NCBI GenBank assembly: GCA_020882975.1 | Contig: JAHRFD010000019.1 | Span: 1 to 64,000 of the forward strand | Direction: 5' to 3' | Length of the DNA: 64,000 bases | Origin: Microcoleus sp. EPA2 | GTDB taxonomy: Bacteria; Cyanobacteriota; Cyanobacteriia; Cyanobacteriales; Microcoleaceae | In this document: piece after piece, positions 27,914 through 37,779 of the stretch | Position numbering within the stretch: the stretch's first letter is position 1 | How the letters are laid out: each line of letters begins with the position of its first letter | The notes under the pieces: generated by a model | Seen by the model: only the letters and a program-made list of their open reading frames with translations | Database searches by the model: none | What the model was told of the DNA's origin: nothing | Position numbers and translations under genes: made by a program

Positions 27914-29603
27914 TTCTGAAACCGACAATAAAGGTAATATTCTGATTGTAGACGATCTGATCGAAAACTTACAATTACTAAGCGATGTGCTCTTCAAACT
28001 TGGCTACACTGTTCGTAGCGTCACCAGTGGAGTGATGGCACTGAAAACCATAAAAGTCAAGCGACCAGATGTCATTTTTCTAGATATTAAAATGCCACAA
28101 ATGGATGGTTATGAAGTCTGTAAAATTCTGAAAGGAGATGAAAGTACACGCCACATTCCCGTTATTTTTATTAGTGCTTTAGATGATGTTTTTGACAAGG
28201 TAAAAGCCTTTGAGTCAGGGGGGATAGATTACATTACCAAACCCTTTCACATCGAAGAAGTCGTAGCGCGTCTGGAAAATCAGTTAATCATTCAACGTCA
28301 GCAACGGCTGCTGGAAAAAGAAATTACTATCCGCAGGGAAGCGGAAGAGGTACTGTATCAATCGAGGGCTTTACTGGCTAGTGTTTTAAATAGTTCCCTG
28401 GATGGTATTGCAGCAATGCAAGCTGTCCGCAACCCGGTAACTGGGGAGATTGAGGATTTTCGTTGTTTAGTTGTCAATCCCGTGATTGCTAGAGTTTTTA
28501 AACGCACTCGCGAACAGATAATTGGTAAATTGGTAGTCAAAAAACTTTTGCATCGTATCGCTCCCGAACTCTTTAATTGCTTCGTTAATATTGTTGAAAA
28601 TGGAGACAGTTTAGCACAAGATTTTTACTATGAATCAGCGTCTGCTTGGTTTCATTTTGTAGCAGTGAAACTCGGTGATGGTTTTGCTATTACCATCCGC
28701 GATATCACTGCACGCAAACAAGCAGAATTTCAATTAAAACAACAAGCAGAAAATTTAAAACTTACTCTCAGGGAACTCAAACGCACCCAAGCAAAACTCA
28801 TTCATAGTGAAAAAATGTCTTCTATTGGGAATCTGGTTGCAGGTGTGGCACATGAAATTAACAATCCAGTTAATTTTATTCACGGCAATCTGAGTCCTGC
28901 TACGGAATATTTCCAAGATTTACTGCATTTGGTAAAACTATATCAACAACATTTTCCCGATCCTCCACCAGAAATTCAAGCAGAAATTAAGGCTATTAAC
29001 CTAGATTTTCTGCAAGAAGACTTGCTCAAACTGCTTAATTCTATGCAGATAGGGACCGAACGTATTCAGGAAATAGTTCTGTCCCTGCGGAATTTCTCCC
29101 GTCACGATGAGGCTGAATTTAAACGAGTGGATATTCATCAAGGTATCGACAATACGCTGATGATTCTCCAAAATCGCCTAAAAGCGACGCTAAAAAATCC
29201 CGAAATTGCCGTGATCAAAGATTATGGTCAACTGCCGCTGATTGAGTGTTATTCCGGTCAACTTAATCAGGTATTTATGAATCTGATAAATAATGCTATT
29301 GATTCCGTGTCTACTCATTTTATAGGTGAGAGGCCAAAAATAAAAATTCAAACTCTAGTTCATAATAATCATCGAATATCAATTAAAATATCAGATAATG
29401 GCTTGGGAATTGCTAAAGAATTACAATCTAAGTTGTTTGACCCTTTCTTTACTACCAAAGAGGTAGGTGAAGGTACGGGACTGGGACTGTTTATCTGTCA
29501 TCAGATTGTGGTTGATAAACACGGTGGGGATTTATATTGTCACTCGACAATAGGAAAAGGAGCAGAATTTGTAATTGAGATTCCTTTAGCCAAACACAAA
29601 TAA
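27903..29603 (+). CDS. receiver-PAS-histidine kinase
   Basis: This 566-residue protein has an N-terminal receiver (residues about 12-130; [15 protein letters not shown] holds the phosphoacceptor aspartate). A short coiled linker and a PAS-like region (about 155-275) follow. The kinase core has a HisKA box [19 protein letters not shown], the N box [19 protein letters not shown] and [11 protein letters not shown]. It starts inside the end of the preceding hybrid kinase gene, so the pair is translationally linked. Its first 200 codons share a 367-bp identical block (28148-28514) with the next gene. It probably takes phosphate from, or works beside, the upstream dCache kinase. Confidence 0.86.
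   Translation: MNLNSETDNKGNILIVDDLIENLQLLSDVLFKLGYTVRSVTSGVMALKTIKVKRPDVIFLDIKMPQMDGYEVCKILKGDESTRHIPVIFISALDDVFDKVKAFESGGIDYITKPFHIEEVVARLENQLIIQRQQRLLEKEITIRREAEEVLYQSRALLASVLNSSLDGIAAMQAVRNPVTGEIEDFRCLVVNPVIARVFKRTREQIIGKLVVKKLLHRIAPELFNCFVNIVENGDSLAQDFYYESASAWFHFVAVKLGDGFAITIRDITARKQAEFQLKQQAENLKLTLRELKRTQAKLIHSEKMSSIGNLVAGVAHEINNPVNFIHGNLSPATEYFQDLLHLVKLYQQHFPDPPPEIQAEIKAINLDFLQEDLLKLLNSMQIGTERIQEIVLSLRNFSRHDEAEFKRVDIHQGIDNTLMILQNRLKATLKNPEIAVIKDYGQLPLIECYSGQLNQVFMNLINNAIDSVSTHFIGERPKIKIQTLVHNNHRISIKISDNGLGIAKELQSKLFDPFFTTKEVGEGTGLGLFICHQIVVDKHGGDLYCHSTIGKGAEFVIEIPLAKHK
28148..28514 (+). repeat. 367-bp block identical to 29896-30262
   Basis: Line-by-line comparison shows no mismatch between this block and 29896-30262 (offset 1748 bp), while the flanking codons of the same two genes differ at many sites. 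It covers the end of the receiver and the first part of the PAS-like region. Confidence 0.9.
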
Positions 29604-29650
29604 AAATTTGTGTGTCAATAAAAACCTTAAAGAAATAACCTCGATAGCTC

Positions 29651-31021
29651 ATGAATTTAAATTATCAAAACCTAGAGAAAGGCAACATTCTCCTAGTAGA
29701 TGACCACCGTGGCAATCTGCAATGTTTAAGCGATGTACTCCTCAAACTTGGCTACACTGTTCGCAGCGCTACCAGTGGAATCATGGCACTAAAAACCATA
29801 AAAGTTAAGCACCCAGATGTCATTTTTTTAGATGTGAAAATGCCAGAGATGGATGGTTATGAAGTCTGTAAAATTCTGAAAGGAGATGAGAGTATACGCC
29901 ACATTCCCGTTATTTTTATTAGTGCTTTAGATGATGTTTTTGACAAGGTAAAAGCCTTTGAGTCAGGGGGGATAGATTACATTACCAAACCCTTTCACAT
30001 CGAAGAAGTCGTAGCGCGTCTGGAAAATCAGTTAATCATTCAACGTCAGCAACGGCTGCTGGAAAAAGAAATTACTATCCGCAGGGAAGCGGAAGAGGTA
30101 CTGTATCAATCGAGGGCTTTACTGGCTAGTGTTTTAAATAGTTCCCTGGATGGTATTGCAGCAATGCAAGCTGTCCGCAACCCGGTAACTGGGGAGATTG
30201 AGGATTTTCGTTGTTTAGTTGTCAATCCCGTGATTGCTAGAGTTTTTAAACGCACTCGCGAAGAGATGATTGGGAAATTGGTACTGAAAAAATTTTTGAG
30301 CAATGTTGCTCCTGAATTATTCCAGCGCTTTGTGGAAATTGTGGAAACTGGGGAACCTTTAGAATACGATTTTTACTATGAATGGGGACAGTCTTCTTGG
30401 TTTCACTTTGTAGCAGTAAAACTAGGTGATGGTTTTGCGATTACTATTCGCGATATCACTACACGTAAACAAATGGAGATAGCTTTCAAAGAAACCAATC
30501 AAAAACTAGAGATATTGGCGAATTTAGATGCTTTGACTCAGGTGGCTAACCGTGGCTGTTTCAACAATCGCCTCCAAAGCGAGTGGCAAAGATTAGCGCT
30601 AGAAAAGCAGCCACTTTCTCTGATTTTATTGGATATTGATACTTTCAAAAGCTACAACGACTATTATGGTCATTTGGCGGGGGATAATTGCTTAGTTAGA
30701 ATAGGGAAAACATTACAAAAAGTAGTCCATCGTCCCGCGGATTTAGCAGCGCGTTACGGTGGCGAAGAATTTGCGTTACTTCTCCCCAATACGGATTTGG
30801 AGGGAGGGATTAAAATAGCACAAAATATTCAGCAAGCAATTCATAGTTTGGCGATTCCCCATGAGCAGTCTCATGTAAAGAATACCCTCACAGTTAGTTT
30901 GGGAATCGCCTCACTCATCCCTAGCTTAGAATTGGAGCCTCATACCCTGGTTGCTTATGCAGACGAAGCACTATATCAAGCAAAAAAACAGGGGCGCGAT
31001 CGCTATTGTATATATACGTGA
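29651..31021 (+). CDS. receiver-PAS-GGDEF diguanylate cyclase
   Basis: In this 456-residue protein a receiver (about 11-130, aspartate in VIFLDVKMPEMDGYE) and a PAS-like region are followed by a GGDEF domain (about 290-450). The active-site motif reads GGEEF, with RPAD five residues earlier, which matches the RxxD product-inhibition site. It should make cyclic-di-GMP under phosphorelay control and be feedback inhibited. It is the third signalling gene in a row on this strand. The sensor kinase output may therefore reach both a phosphorelay and c-di-GMP. The ATG at 29651 is 47 bp after the previous stop. Confidence 0.9.
   Translation: MNLNYQNLEKGNILLVDDHRGNLQCLSDVLLKLGYTVRSATSGIMALKTIKVKHPDVIFLDVKMPEMDGYEVCKILKGDESIRHIPVIFISALDDVFDKVKAFESGGIDYITKPFHIEEVVARLENQLIIQRQQRLLEKEITIRREAEEVLYQSRALLASVLNSSLDGIAAMQAVRNPVTGEIEDFRCLVVNPVIARVFKRTREEMIGKLVLKKFLSNVAPELFQRFVEIVETGEPLEYDFYYEWGQSSWFHFVAVKLGDGFAITIRDITTRKQMEIAFKETNQKLEILANLDALTQVANRGCFNNRLQSEWQRLALEKQPLSLILLDIDTFKSYNDYYGHLAGDNCLVRIGKTLQKVVHRPADLAARYGGEEFALLLPNTDLEGGIKIAQNIQQAIHSLAIPHEQSHVKNTLTVSLGIASLIPSLELEPHTLVAYADEALYQAKKQGRDRYCIYT
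29896..30262 (+). repeat. 367-bp block identical to 28148-28514
   Basis: Second copy of the identical block described at 28148-28514, inside the receiver-PAS-GGDEF gene in the same frame. Confidence 0.9.
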
Positions 31022-31165
31022 TAAGTGCGATCGGACCATCGACCAGTTAACTTTTGTAAAAACCTGACAGCATTTCCATGGGAGATGATGGGAGAGATAT
31101 ATAATGGATACAAAAGATGAAAGAGCGATATCTTTAAAAATAGTCCACAATAGGAGGTTAAAGCT

Positions 31166-33394
31166 ATGTATGCAGAATGGTACGGCTTTACAGAAGGGAG
31201 TTGGACAAAAGAAGTCAATGTCCGGGATTTTATTCAAAAGAATTACACACCCTATGAAGGGAATGCCGAGTTTCTAGTAGGAGCAACGACAAGGACTCAG
31301 AAGCTGTGGCAAGAAGTTTTGGAACTAATGAAGCTAGAAATGCAAAAGGGTGTATTGGATGTTGATACCAAAGTACCCTCTTCAATTATAGCCCATGACG
31401 CTGGATATATAAATCGCGAACTAGAACAAATTGTGGGTTTGCAGACAGATAAACCTCTGAAACGGGCTATCATGCCCTATGGCGGAATTCGTGTGGTGAA
31501 AGCTGGTTTGGAAGCCTATGGCTATCAGCTAGATCCGCAAACTGAAGAGGTTTTTACTAAATATCGTAAAACTCATAATGACGGGGTGTTCGATGTTTAT
31601 ACTCGTGAAATGCGGATGGCGAGGCGATCGGGCATTATCACAGGTTTACCCGATGCTTACGGGCGCGGGCGGATTATTGGGGATTATCGGCGCGTGGCTT
31701 TGTATGGAGTCGATCGCCTGATTGATGACAAAAAAGCTCAGCAAGAATCCCTGGAACTCGACATGATGGACGAGGAAACAATTCGCCTGCGGGAAGAGTT
31801 ATCAGAACAGGTGCGGGCTTTGTTTGAACTGAAGGAAATGGGGGCGAAGTACGGCTTTGATATTGGTCGTCCGGCGGGTAACTCCCAAGAGGCTGTGCAG
31901 TGGCTATATTTTGGCTATCTAGGCGCTGTCAAAGAGCAGAATGGGGCGGCGATGTCCCTCGGTAGGGTATCCACGTTTTTAGACGTATATTTCGAGCGGG
32001 ATTTACGCAGTGGAGCGATCGCCGAAGTTGGCTTGCAAGAACTGATCGATCATTTTGTGATGAAGCTGCGGATGGTGCGCTTTTTGCGGACTCCTGACTA
32101 CAATGCGCTGTTTTCCGGCGATCCCACTTGGGTAACAGAAGCGATCGGGGGCATGAGTGCAGACGGTAGAACAATGGTAACAAAAACCAGTTACCGATTC
32201 TTGCACACACTCTCAAATCTCGGCCCAGCACCCGAACCAAACCTGACTGTATTATGGTCAGAACATTTACCAGAAAACTTCAAAGAATTCTGCGCTAAAG
32301 TTTCTGGCGACACCAGTTCAATTCAGTATGAAAATGATGATTTGATGCGCCCTACCTATGGCGATGATTATGCGATCGCCTGTTGCGTATCGGTGATGCG
32401 AATCGGTAAACAGATGCAGTTTTTTGGCGCAAGGGTGAACCTGGCAAAAACTTTGCTGTATGCTATAAATGGCGGTAAAGATGAAAAATCTGGCGACCAA
32501 ATAGCACCTCTATTTGCACCAATCACTGCCGAATATTTGGATTACCAAGAGGTAAATGAACGGTTGCAGCAAATGATGGCGTGGCTAGCAAAAGCCTACA
32601 TCAATACGCTGAACGTCATTCACTATATGCACGACAAATATTGCTACGAACGGCTGGAAATGGCGCTGCACGATCGCGATGTTTACCGTACAATGGCTTG
32701 TGGCATAGCCGGCTTGTCGGTGGTGGCTGACTCCCTCTCCGCGATTAAATACGCCAAAGTTAAAGTAGAAAGGAACGAGCAAGGTTTGGCGGTGGATTAT
32801 CTGATTGAAGGCGATTATCCGCAGTATGGGAACAATGACGATCGCGTTGATAGTATGGCGATCGACTTAGTGCAACGGTTCATGAACGAAATTCGCAAGC
32901 ACAAAACCTATCGTGGCGCAGTACCTACTCAATCTGTCCTGACGATTACTTCCAATGTAGTCTACGGCAAAAAAACAGGCAGCACTCCCGATGGACGCAA
33001 GGCGGGGGAACCCTTTGCACCCGGTGCCAATCCCATGCACGGACGAGATTGTTGCGGCGCGATCGCCTCGCTATCTTCTGTGGCAAAATTGCCCTATAGC
33101 GACTGTCAAGATGGTATCTCGAATACCTTCTCAATTCTGCCCGCGGCCTTGGGAAGACTCGAAAGCGATCGCACGAATAATCTAGTTGGTTTACTCGATG
33201 GCTATTTCCATGATGGGGGTCATCATATTAATGTTAACGCCCTCGATCGCACCACCTTACTAGATGCAATGGAACATCCCGAAAACTATCCTCAATTGAC
33301 AATTCGCGTATCTGGCTATGCAGTTAACTTCATCAAGCTGACTCGCGAACAACAATTAGATGTGATTAAACGGACTTTCCACGAACGTGTCTAG
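31166..33394 (+). CDS. pflB: pyruvate formate-lyase
   Basis: This glycyl-radical enzyme cleaves pyruvate with CoA to acetyl-CoA and formate in anaerobic metabolism. The adjacent catalytic cysteines (406-407) are in [13 protein letters not shown], and the radical glycine (717) is in RVSGYAV near the C-terminus. The 742-residue length is normal. A strong AGGAGG at 31152-31157 precedes the ATG. The activase pflA follows 100 bp downstream and adhE after that, giving a complete route from pyruvate to formate and ethanol. Three signal-transduction genes lie directly upstream. Few cyanobacteria carry pfl, mostly those able to ferment in the dark. Confidence 0.97.
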   Translation: MYAEWYGFTEGSWTKEVNVRDFIQKNYTPYEGNAEFLVGATTRTQKLWQEVLELMKLEMQKGVLDVDTKVPSSIIAHDAGYINRELEQIVGLQTDKPLKRAIMPYGGIRVVKAGLEAYGYQLDPQTEEVFTKYRKTHNDGVFDVYTREMRMARRSGIITGLPDAYGRGRIIGDYRRVALYGVDRLIDDKKAQQESLELDMMDEETIRLREELSEQVRALFELKEMGAKYGFDIGRPAGNSQEAVQWLYFGYLGAVKEQNGAAMSLGRVSTFLDVYFERDLRSGAIAEVGLQELIDHFVMKLRMVRFLRTPDYNALFSGDPTWVTEAIGGMSADGRTMVTKTSYRFLHTLSNLGPAPEPNLTVLWSEHLPENFKEFCAKVSGDTSSIQYENDDLMRPTYGDDYAIACCVSVMRIGKQMQFFGARVNLAKTLLYAINGGKDEKSGDQIAPLFAPITAEYLDYQEVNERLQQMMAWLAKAYINTLNVIHYMHDKYCYERLEMALHDRDVYRTMACGIAGLSVVADSLSAIKYAKVKVERNEQGLAVDYLIEGDYPQYGNNDDRVDSMAIDLVQRFMNEIRKHKTYRGAVPTQSVLTITSNVVYGKKTGSTPDGRKAGEPFAPGANPMHGRDCCGAIASLSSVAKLPYSDCQDGISNTFSILPAALGRLESDRTNNLVGLLDGYFHDGGHHINVNALDRTTLLDAMEHPENYPQLTIRVSGYAVNFIKLTREQQLDVIKRTFHERV

Positions 33395-33415
33395 ATAGCC
33401 AAGACGTAAATTCTG

Positions 33416-33480
33416 TAGGGGCAGGTTCACCAACCATAATTGCCTAAAACCAACCATATCATAAACCTGCCCCGCCTACC
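33416..33480. repeat. inverted repeat between pflB and pflA
   Basis: The arms GTAGGGGCAGGTT and AACCTGCCCCGCCTAC flank about 40 bp and fill most of the spacer. The hairpin could attenuate or stabilise a pflB-pflA transcript. Confidence 0.65.
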
Positions 33481-33494
33481 TAAAAGCGAAATTC

Positions 33495-34235
33495 ATGTCA
33501 GGAATTGGACGCATTCATTCAATCGAAACCTTTGGTACTGTTGACGGTCCAGGAATTAGATTTATTGTCTTCACTCAGGGTTGTCCTCTGCGCTGTCTCT
33601 ATTGTCACAATCCTGATTGTCGCAACGCCCATGATGGTAAAGAAGTGACAGTTGATTATCTGATTAATGAAATCAAAAAATGTAAATCCTACCTTCGGAA
33701 AGGCGGCGTAACAGTCAGCGGTGGCGAACCATTGATGCAGCCAGAATTCACCAGAGAAATATTCGATCGCTGTCATCAACTAGGCTTGCATACGGCCCTT
33801 GATACATCTGGCTATTGTGGTTTAGAAATTGCCAAACCAGTGCTAGAAATGACCGATCTAGTTCTACTAGACATCAAATCCTACCTTCCCGAACTATATT
33901 ACCAAGTGACCAATGTTTCCATCGAGCCAACTTTAACGATGGCAAAATATCTCAGCGATATTGACAAACCCACTTGGATTCGATTTGTGTTGGTTCCACA
34001 CCTCACCGATAATATTGAAAACGTGGAGAAGTTAGCAGACTTTATCGCGACTCTCAAAAATGTGGAAAGAGTAGAAATTCTGCCTTTTCATAAAATGGGG
34101 GAATATAAATGGGAACAATTAGGACTTCCCTATTCCCTGAAAGATACACCACCCGCTTCGGCCCAAATGGTTCAGCAAACGGTTGATATTTTTCGCGATC
34201 GCGGAGTAGAGGCGATCGGGGCGATCGCGCTTTAG
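33495..34235 (+). CDS. pflA: pyruvate formate-lyase activating enzyme
   Basis: This 246-residue radical-SAM protein installs the glycyl radical on PflB. The [4Fe-4S] motif CPLRCLYC (Cys30, Cys34, Cys37) is followed by HNPD. GGVTVSGGEPLMQPEF is the SAM-binding GGE region. Length and gene order after pflB are as expected. It is oxygen sensitive and should act only when cells are anoxic. Confidence 0.96.
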   Translation: MSGIGRIHSIETFGTVDGPGIRFIVFTQGCPLRCLYCHNPDCRNAHDGKEVTVDYLINEIKKCKSYLRKGGVTVSGGEPLMQPEFTREIFDRCHQLGLHTALDTSGYCGLEIAKPVLEMTDLVLLDIKSYLPELYYQVTNVSIEPTLTMAKYLSDIDKPTWIRFVLVPHLTDNIENVEKLADFIATLKNVERVEILPFHKMGEYKWEQLGLPYSLKDTPPASAQMVQQTVDIFRDRGVEAIGAIAL

Positions 34236-34263
34236 TTAAAGTTGGCTAGATCCCCCCTAGCCC

Positions 34264-34410
34264 CCAGGGCTGTTTCATTCTTTGTAGGGGCAAACCCCCC
34301 GTGGTTGCCCCAATCTCTGAAATGACGGAAAATGGTTGGTGGGGGGGGTAGGCACGCACCATCCACTACCCCTACAAAATCATCGTTTTCCTGAGAATGA
34401 AACAGCCCTG
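34264..34410. mobile_element. MITE-like inverted-repeat element, copy 2
   Basis: The element is bounded by CCAGGGCTGTTTCATTC and GAATGAAACAGCCCTG, with inner TAGGGGC and CCCCTA arms. It is separated from copy 3 by about 9 bp. Confidence 0.75.
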
Positions 34411-34419
34411 CCCTAGCCC

Positions 34420-34562
34420 CCAGGGCTGTTTCATTCTTTGTAGGGGCAAACCCCCCGTGGTTGCCCCAATCTCTGAAACACCTAACAAATAGTCGATGGA
34501 GGGGGTAGGCACGGGGGCACTACCCCTACAAAACGATGATTTCCCGCCAAGAATGAAACCGT
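34420..34562. mobile_element. MITE-like inverted-repeat element, copy 3
   Basis: The left half is identical to that of copy 2, with a diverged right half ending GAATGAAACCGT. A CCCCCTTCTTAAGGGGG hairpin follows at about 34562-34593. Together these elements occupy most of the 413-bp pflA-adhE spacer. Confidence 0.7.
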
Positions 34563-34648
34563 CCCCCTTCTTAAGGGGGATTTAGGGGGATCTACAATCT
34601 CAGAATTTCACGACAATTTGACAACAATAAAGCCGAGGAGAATTAACA

Positions 34649-37255
34649 ATGAAAGTCACCAACATTGATGAATTAAAACTGTTAATTGAAAACGTAAAAG
34701 CAGCACAAACAGAATTTGCTACTTTTACTCAAGAGCAAGTCGATCGCATTTTCAAACAAGCAGCTTTGGCTGCTAATGCTGCGCGGATTCCCTTAGCCAA
34801 AGCAGCGGTAAAAGAATCAGGAATGGGCGTAATCGAAGATAAAGCCATCAAAAATCATTTTGCCTCAGAAATGATTTACAACAAATATAAAAATGATAAA
34901 ACCTGTGGCGTAATTGAATCAGACAAACATTTTGGCTACGAACGCATTGCCGAACCCGTGGGAATCCTAGCTGGAATTGTGCCTGTCACAAATCCCACTT
35001 CAACCACTATTTTTAAATCTTTGATTGCACTTAAAACTAGAAATGGGATCATTTTTTCGCCCCATCCCCATGCTAAAGAATGCACGATCGCAGCGGCAAA
35101 AATTGTGCTGGATGCGGCAGTAGCGGCGGGCGCTCCACGAGATATCATTGGGTGGATTGATGAGCCAACAGTGCCACTTTCCCAAGCTTTGATGCAACAC
35201 CCCGATATCAAGCTGATTTTGGCAACAGGCGGGCCTGGGATGGTGAAAGCAGCCTATTCTTCGGGACATCCTTCGATCGGCGTGGGCGCTGGAAATACTC
35301 CAGCAATTATTGATGAAACAGCCCATATTCCAATGGCTGTGAGTTCGATAATTTTGAGTAAAACCTTTGATAATGGCACGATTTGTGCTTCGGAACAATC
35401 GGTGGTTGTGGTAGATGCAATTTATGAAGCTGTGAGACAGGAATTTATCAAGCGCGGTGCTTATTTCCTGAATTCTGAAGAACGAGATCGAGTTCGTCAG
35501 GTGATTTTAACCGATGGACATTTGAATCCAGCAATTGTGGGACAAACGGTGAGCAAAATTGCGGAAGTTGCGGGGTTGGAAATACCAGGGAATACAAGAG
35601 TTTTGATTGGGGAAGTAGAGGCGATCGACAAAGATGAACCTTTTGCTTATGAGAAGCTGTCACCGATTCTGGCGATGTATCGCGCCACTGATTTTCATGA
35701 TGCTGTCGAAAAAGCAGAAGCCTTAATTTTATTCGGGGGACATGGACATACTTCGGCGCTGTATACAGCCCCTAGCAATCAGGAACATATTCGTTATTTT
35801 GAAACCAAGGTGGAAACTTCGCGGGTGCTGATTAATACTCCATCTTCCCAAGGGGCGATCGGGGATCTTTACAATTTCCGTCTCGATCCTTCTTTGACTC
35901 TGGGCTGCGGTAGCTGGGGCGGTAATTCCGTTTCGGCGAATGTGACACCTCATCATCTGCTGAATATCAAAACTGTCGCCTCCCGTCGGGAGAATATGCT
36001 GTGGTTTCGCATCCCTCCTAAGATTTACTTTAAGTTTGGTTGTTTACCAGTAGCGCTGCGGGATTTGGCGGGGAAAAAACGGGCTTTAATTGTTACCGAT
36101 CGCCCTTTATTTGAACTCGGATTAACCAAAGAAGTTACTGATAGTTTGGAAGAAATCGGCATTGCTCACTATACTTTTTATGATGTGGAACCCGATCCTT
36201 CCTTAGCCACCGTGCGTAAAGGTTTAGCAATTTGCAATAGCTTTCATCCCGATGTGATTATTGCCTTTGGTGGCGGTTCTCCGATGGATGCTGCAAAGGT
36301 GATGTGGTTAATGTACGAACATCCCGATATTGAGTTTGAAGGATTGGCGATGCGATTTATGGATATTCGCAAGCGGGTTTATGAACTTCCACCCTTGGGA
36401 GAAAAGGCAATGATGGTATCAATTCCTACCACGTCGGGGACAGGTTCGGAAGTTACTCCTTTTGCGGTGGTGACAGATGAGCGATCGGGTATCAAATATC
36501 CCCTTGCAGATTATGCTTTGACTCCAAATATTGCGATCGTCGATCCAGAATTGACGATGAATATGCCCAAACGACTGACAGCCTATGGTGGGATAGATGC
36601 GTTAACTCATGCGATCGAAGCTTACGTTTCCGTACTGGCTTCTGAATATACCAACGGATTGGCTCTAGAAGCAATTCGTCTGTTGTTCAAATATCTGCCT
36701 AGTGCTTACAAAAATGGTGCTACAGACCCCAAAGCACGGGAAAAAGTCCATTATGCTGCTACGATCGCAGGTATGGCCTTTGCGAATGCTTTCCTGGGAA
36801 TTTGTCACTCCATCGCCCACCAGTTAGGCGGAACTTGTCACATTGCTCACGGTTTAGCCAACGCCCTGATGATTTCCCATGTAATTCGTTACAATGCGAC
36901 GGATGTACCCTTTAAGCAAGCGACTTTCTCGCAGAACAAGTATCCTAATAGCAAGTGGCGCTATGCTCAGATTGCCAACTATCTCAACTTGGGCGGCGAG
37001 ACAGACGAGGAAAAAGTTGAGAAGTTGATCGAAGCAGTGGAAGAGTTAAAACGTCAAGTGGAAATTCCAGCTACAATTCAAGAGGTACTCTTAGAACAAG
37101 GTGTCGCCGATGACTTTTTCTTTGCTCATGTAGAAGAAATGGCCGATCGCGCTTTTGACGATCAGTGCACTGGCGCCAATCCCCGCTATCCTCTGATTGC
37201 CGATTTGAAGCAGTTACTGATGCAAGCTTATTTAGGTGAAGGCCTGACACATTAA
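34649..37255 (+). CDS. adhE: bifunctional acetaldehyde-CoA / alcohol dehydrogenase
   Basis: This 868-residue AdhE reduces acetyl-CoA to ethanol and regenerates two NAD+. Residues 1-440 are the aldehyde dehydrogenase half, with the catalytic Cys246 in FDNGTICASEQS and ATGGPGMVKAAYSSG. Residues about 455-868 are the iron-dependent alcohol dehydrogenase half, with ALTHAIEAYVS and the metal-binding histidines in GICHSIAHQLGGTCHIAHGL. GAGGAG precedes the ATG. It completes the PFL fermentation set. The repeat-filled gap from pflA means it may have its own promoter. Confidence 0.97.
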   Translation: MKVTNIDELKLLIENVKAAQTEFATFTQEQVDRIFKQAALAANAARIPLAKAAVKESGMGVIEDKAIKNHFASEMIYNKYKNDKTCGVIESDKHFGYERIAEPVGILAGIVPVTNPTSTTIFKSLIALKTRNGIIFSPHPHAKECTIAAAKIVLDAAVAAGAPRDIIGWIDEPTVPLSQALMQHPDIKLILATGGPGMVKAAYSSGHPSIGVGAGNTPAIIDETAHIPMAVSSIILSKTFDNGTICASEQSVVVVDAIYEAVRQEFIKRGAYFLNSEERDRVRQVILTDGHLNPAIVGQTVSKIAEVAGLEIPGNTRVLIGEVEAIDKDEPFAYEKLSPILAMYRATDFHDAVEKAEALILFGGHGHTSALYTAPSNQEHIRYFETKVETSRVLINTPSSQGAIGDLYNFRLDPSLTLGCGSWGGNSVSANVTPHHLLNIKTVASRRENMLWFRIPPKIYFKFGCLPVALRDLAGKKRALIVTDRPLFELGLTKEVTDSLEEIGIAHYTFYDVEPDPSLATVRKGLAICNSFHPDVIIAFGGGSPMDAAKVMWLMYEHPDIEFEGLAMRFMDIRKRVYELPPLGEKAMMVSIPTTSGTGSEVTPFAVVTDERSGIKYPLADYALTPNIAIVDPELTMNMPKRLTAYGGIDALTHAIEAYVSVLASEYTNGLALEAIRLLFKYLPSAYKNGATDPKAREKVHYAATIAGMAFANAFLGICHSIAHQLGGTCHIAHGLANALMISHVIRYNATDVPFKQATFSQNKYPNSKWRYAQIANYLNLGGETDEEKVEKLIEAVEELKRQVEIPATIQEVLLEQGVADDFFFAHVEEMADRAFDDQCTGANPRYPLIADLKQLLMQAYLGEGLTH

Positions 37256-37260
37256 AACTC

Positions 37261-37327
37261 GAAAAAACCGGGTTTTCCGATGGGCAATTTACGCTTAGCA
37301 AATATTACCCAAAAACCCGGTTTATGA
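37261..37327. repeat. CCGGGTTTTT inverted-repeat element, copy 2
   Basis: The arms AAAAAACCGGGTTTT and AAAAACCCGGTTTA start 5 bp after the adhE stop and may double as its terminator. Related copies lie at 16775-16842 and 62830-62903. A TCTCCCTCTGTGTCCTCTGCGC-type element follows at about 37380-37430. Confidence 0.7.
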
Positions 37328-37478
37328 CAAATAGCCTAATATCCCAGGAGATATCAAATCCAGTAGCATCGGAATTATTCATCTCTCTATTCTCTCCCTC
37401 TGTGTCCTCTGCGCTCTCTGCGGTTAAATCATGACCTGGATATTCTACTTAATAGTGCATAATCCGATCGCAAATATT

Positions 37479-37743
37479 TCAATAAGCCGAAAGTATCACT
37501 GCGATTATCGCGAACAAAACCCCAATAAACAGCAAACAAAATTCCCCTCACATCTCCCTGAAAACTCAAACTATTATTTTGAATAAGAATAAATAAAGTC
37601 ATCAAGATAGCACCAATTGCTTCATAAAAAAAAGCAGTTTTGTAGTCAACATATTTAGTCGCTAAATTACCGAAAAAACCCCAAAAACCATATAATAGAT
37701 AACAGATTAACGAGTAAATCAACCAATCTGGTACTGTCATCAT
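37479..37743 (-). pseudogene. EamA-type transporter fragment with internal deletion
   Basis: The frame opens MTVPDWLIYSLICYLLYGF and continues through three hydrophobic helices like small single-domain EamA/DMT transporters. It reaches RGILFAVYWG, after which the frame becomes polar. In the neighbouring frame, immediately overlapping, the codons GVLFAIIAVILSAY followed by TGA (37479-37481) look like the normal C-terminus of the same family. The two pieces meet at repeated LFA-type codons, so an out-of-frame internal deletion of roughly a third of the gene is the simplest reading. As it stands the gene would give a 103-residue truncated product ending at 37429. Confidence 0.65.
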
Positions 37744-37779
37744 CTTTGTTATAGTTTATTGAGATCGTTTTAAAATCCT

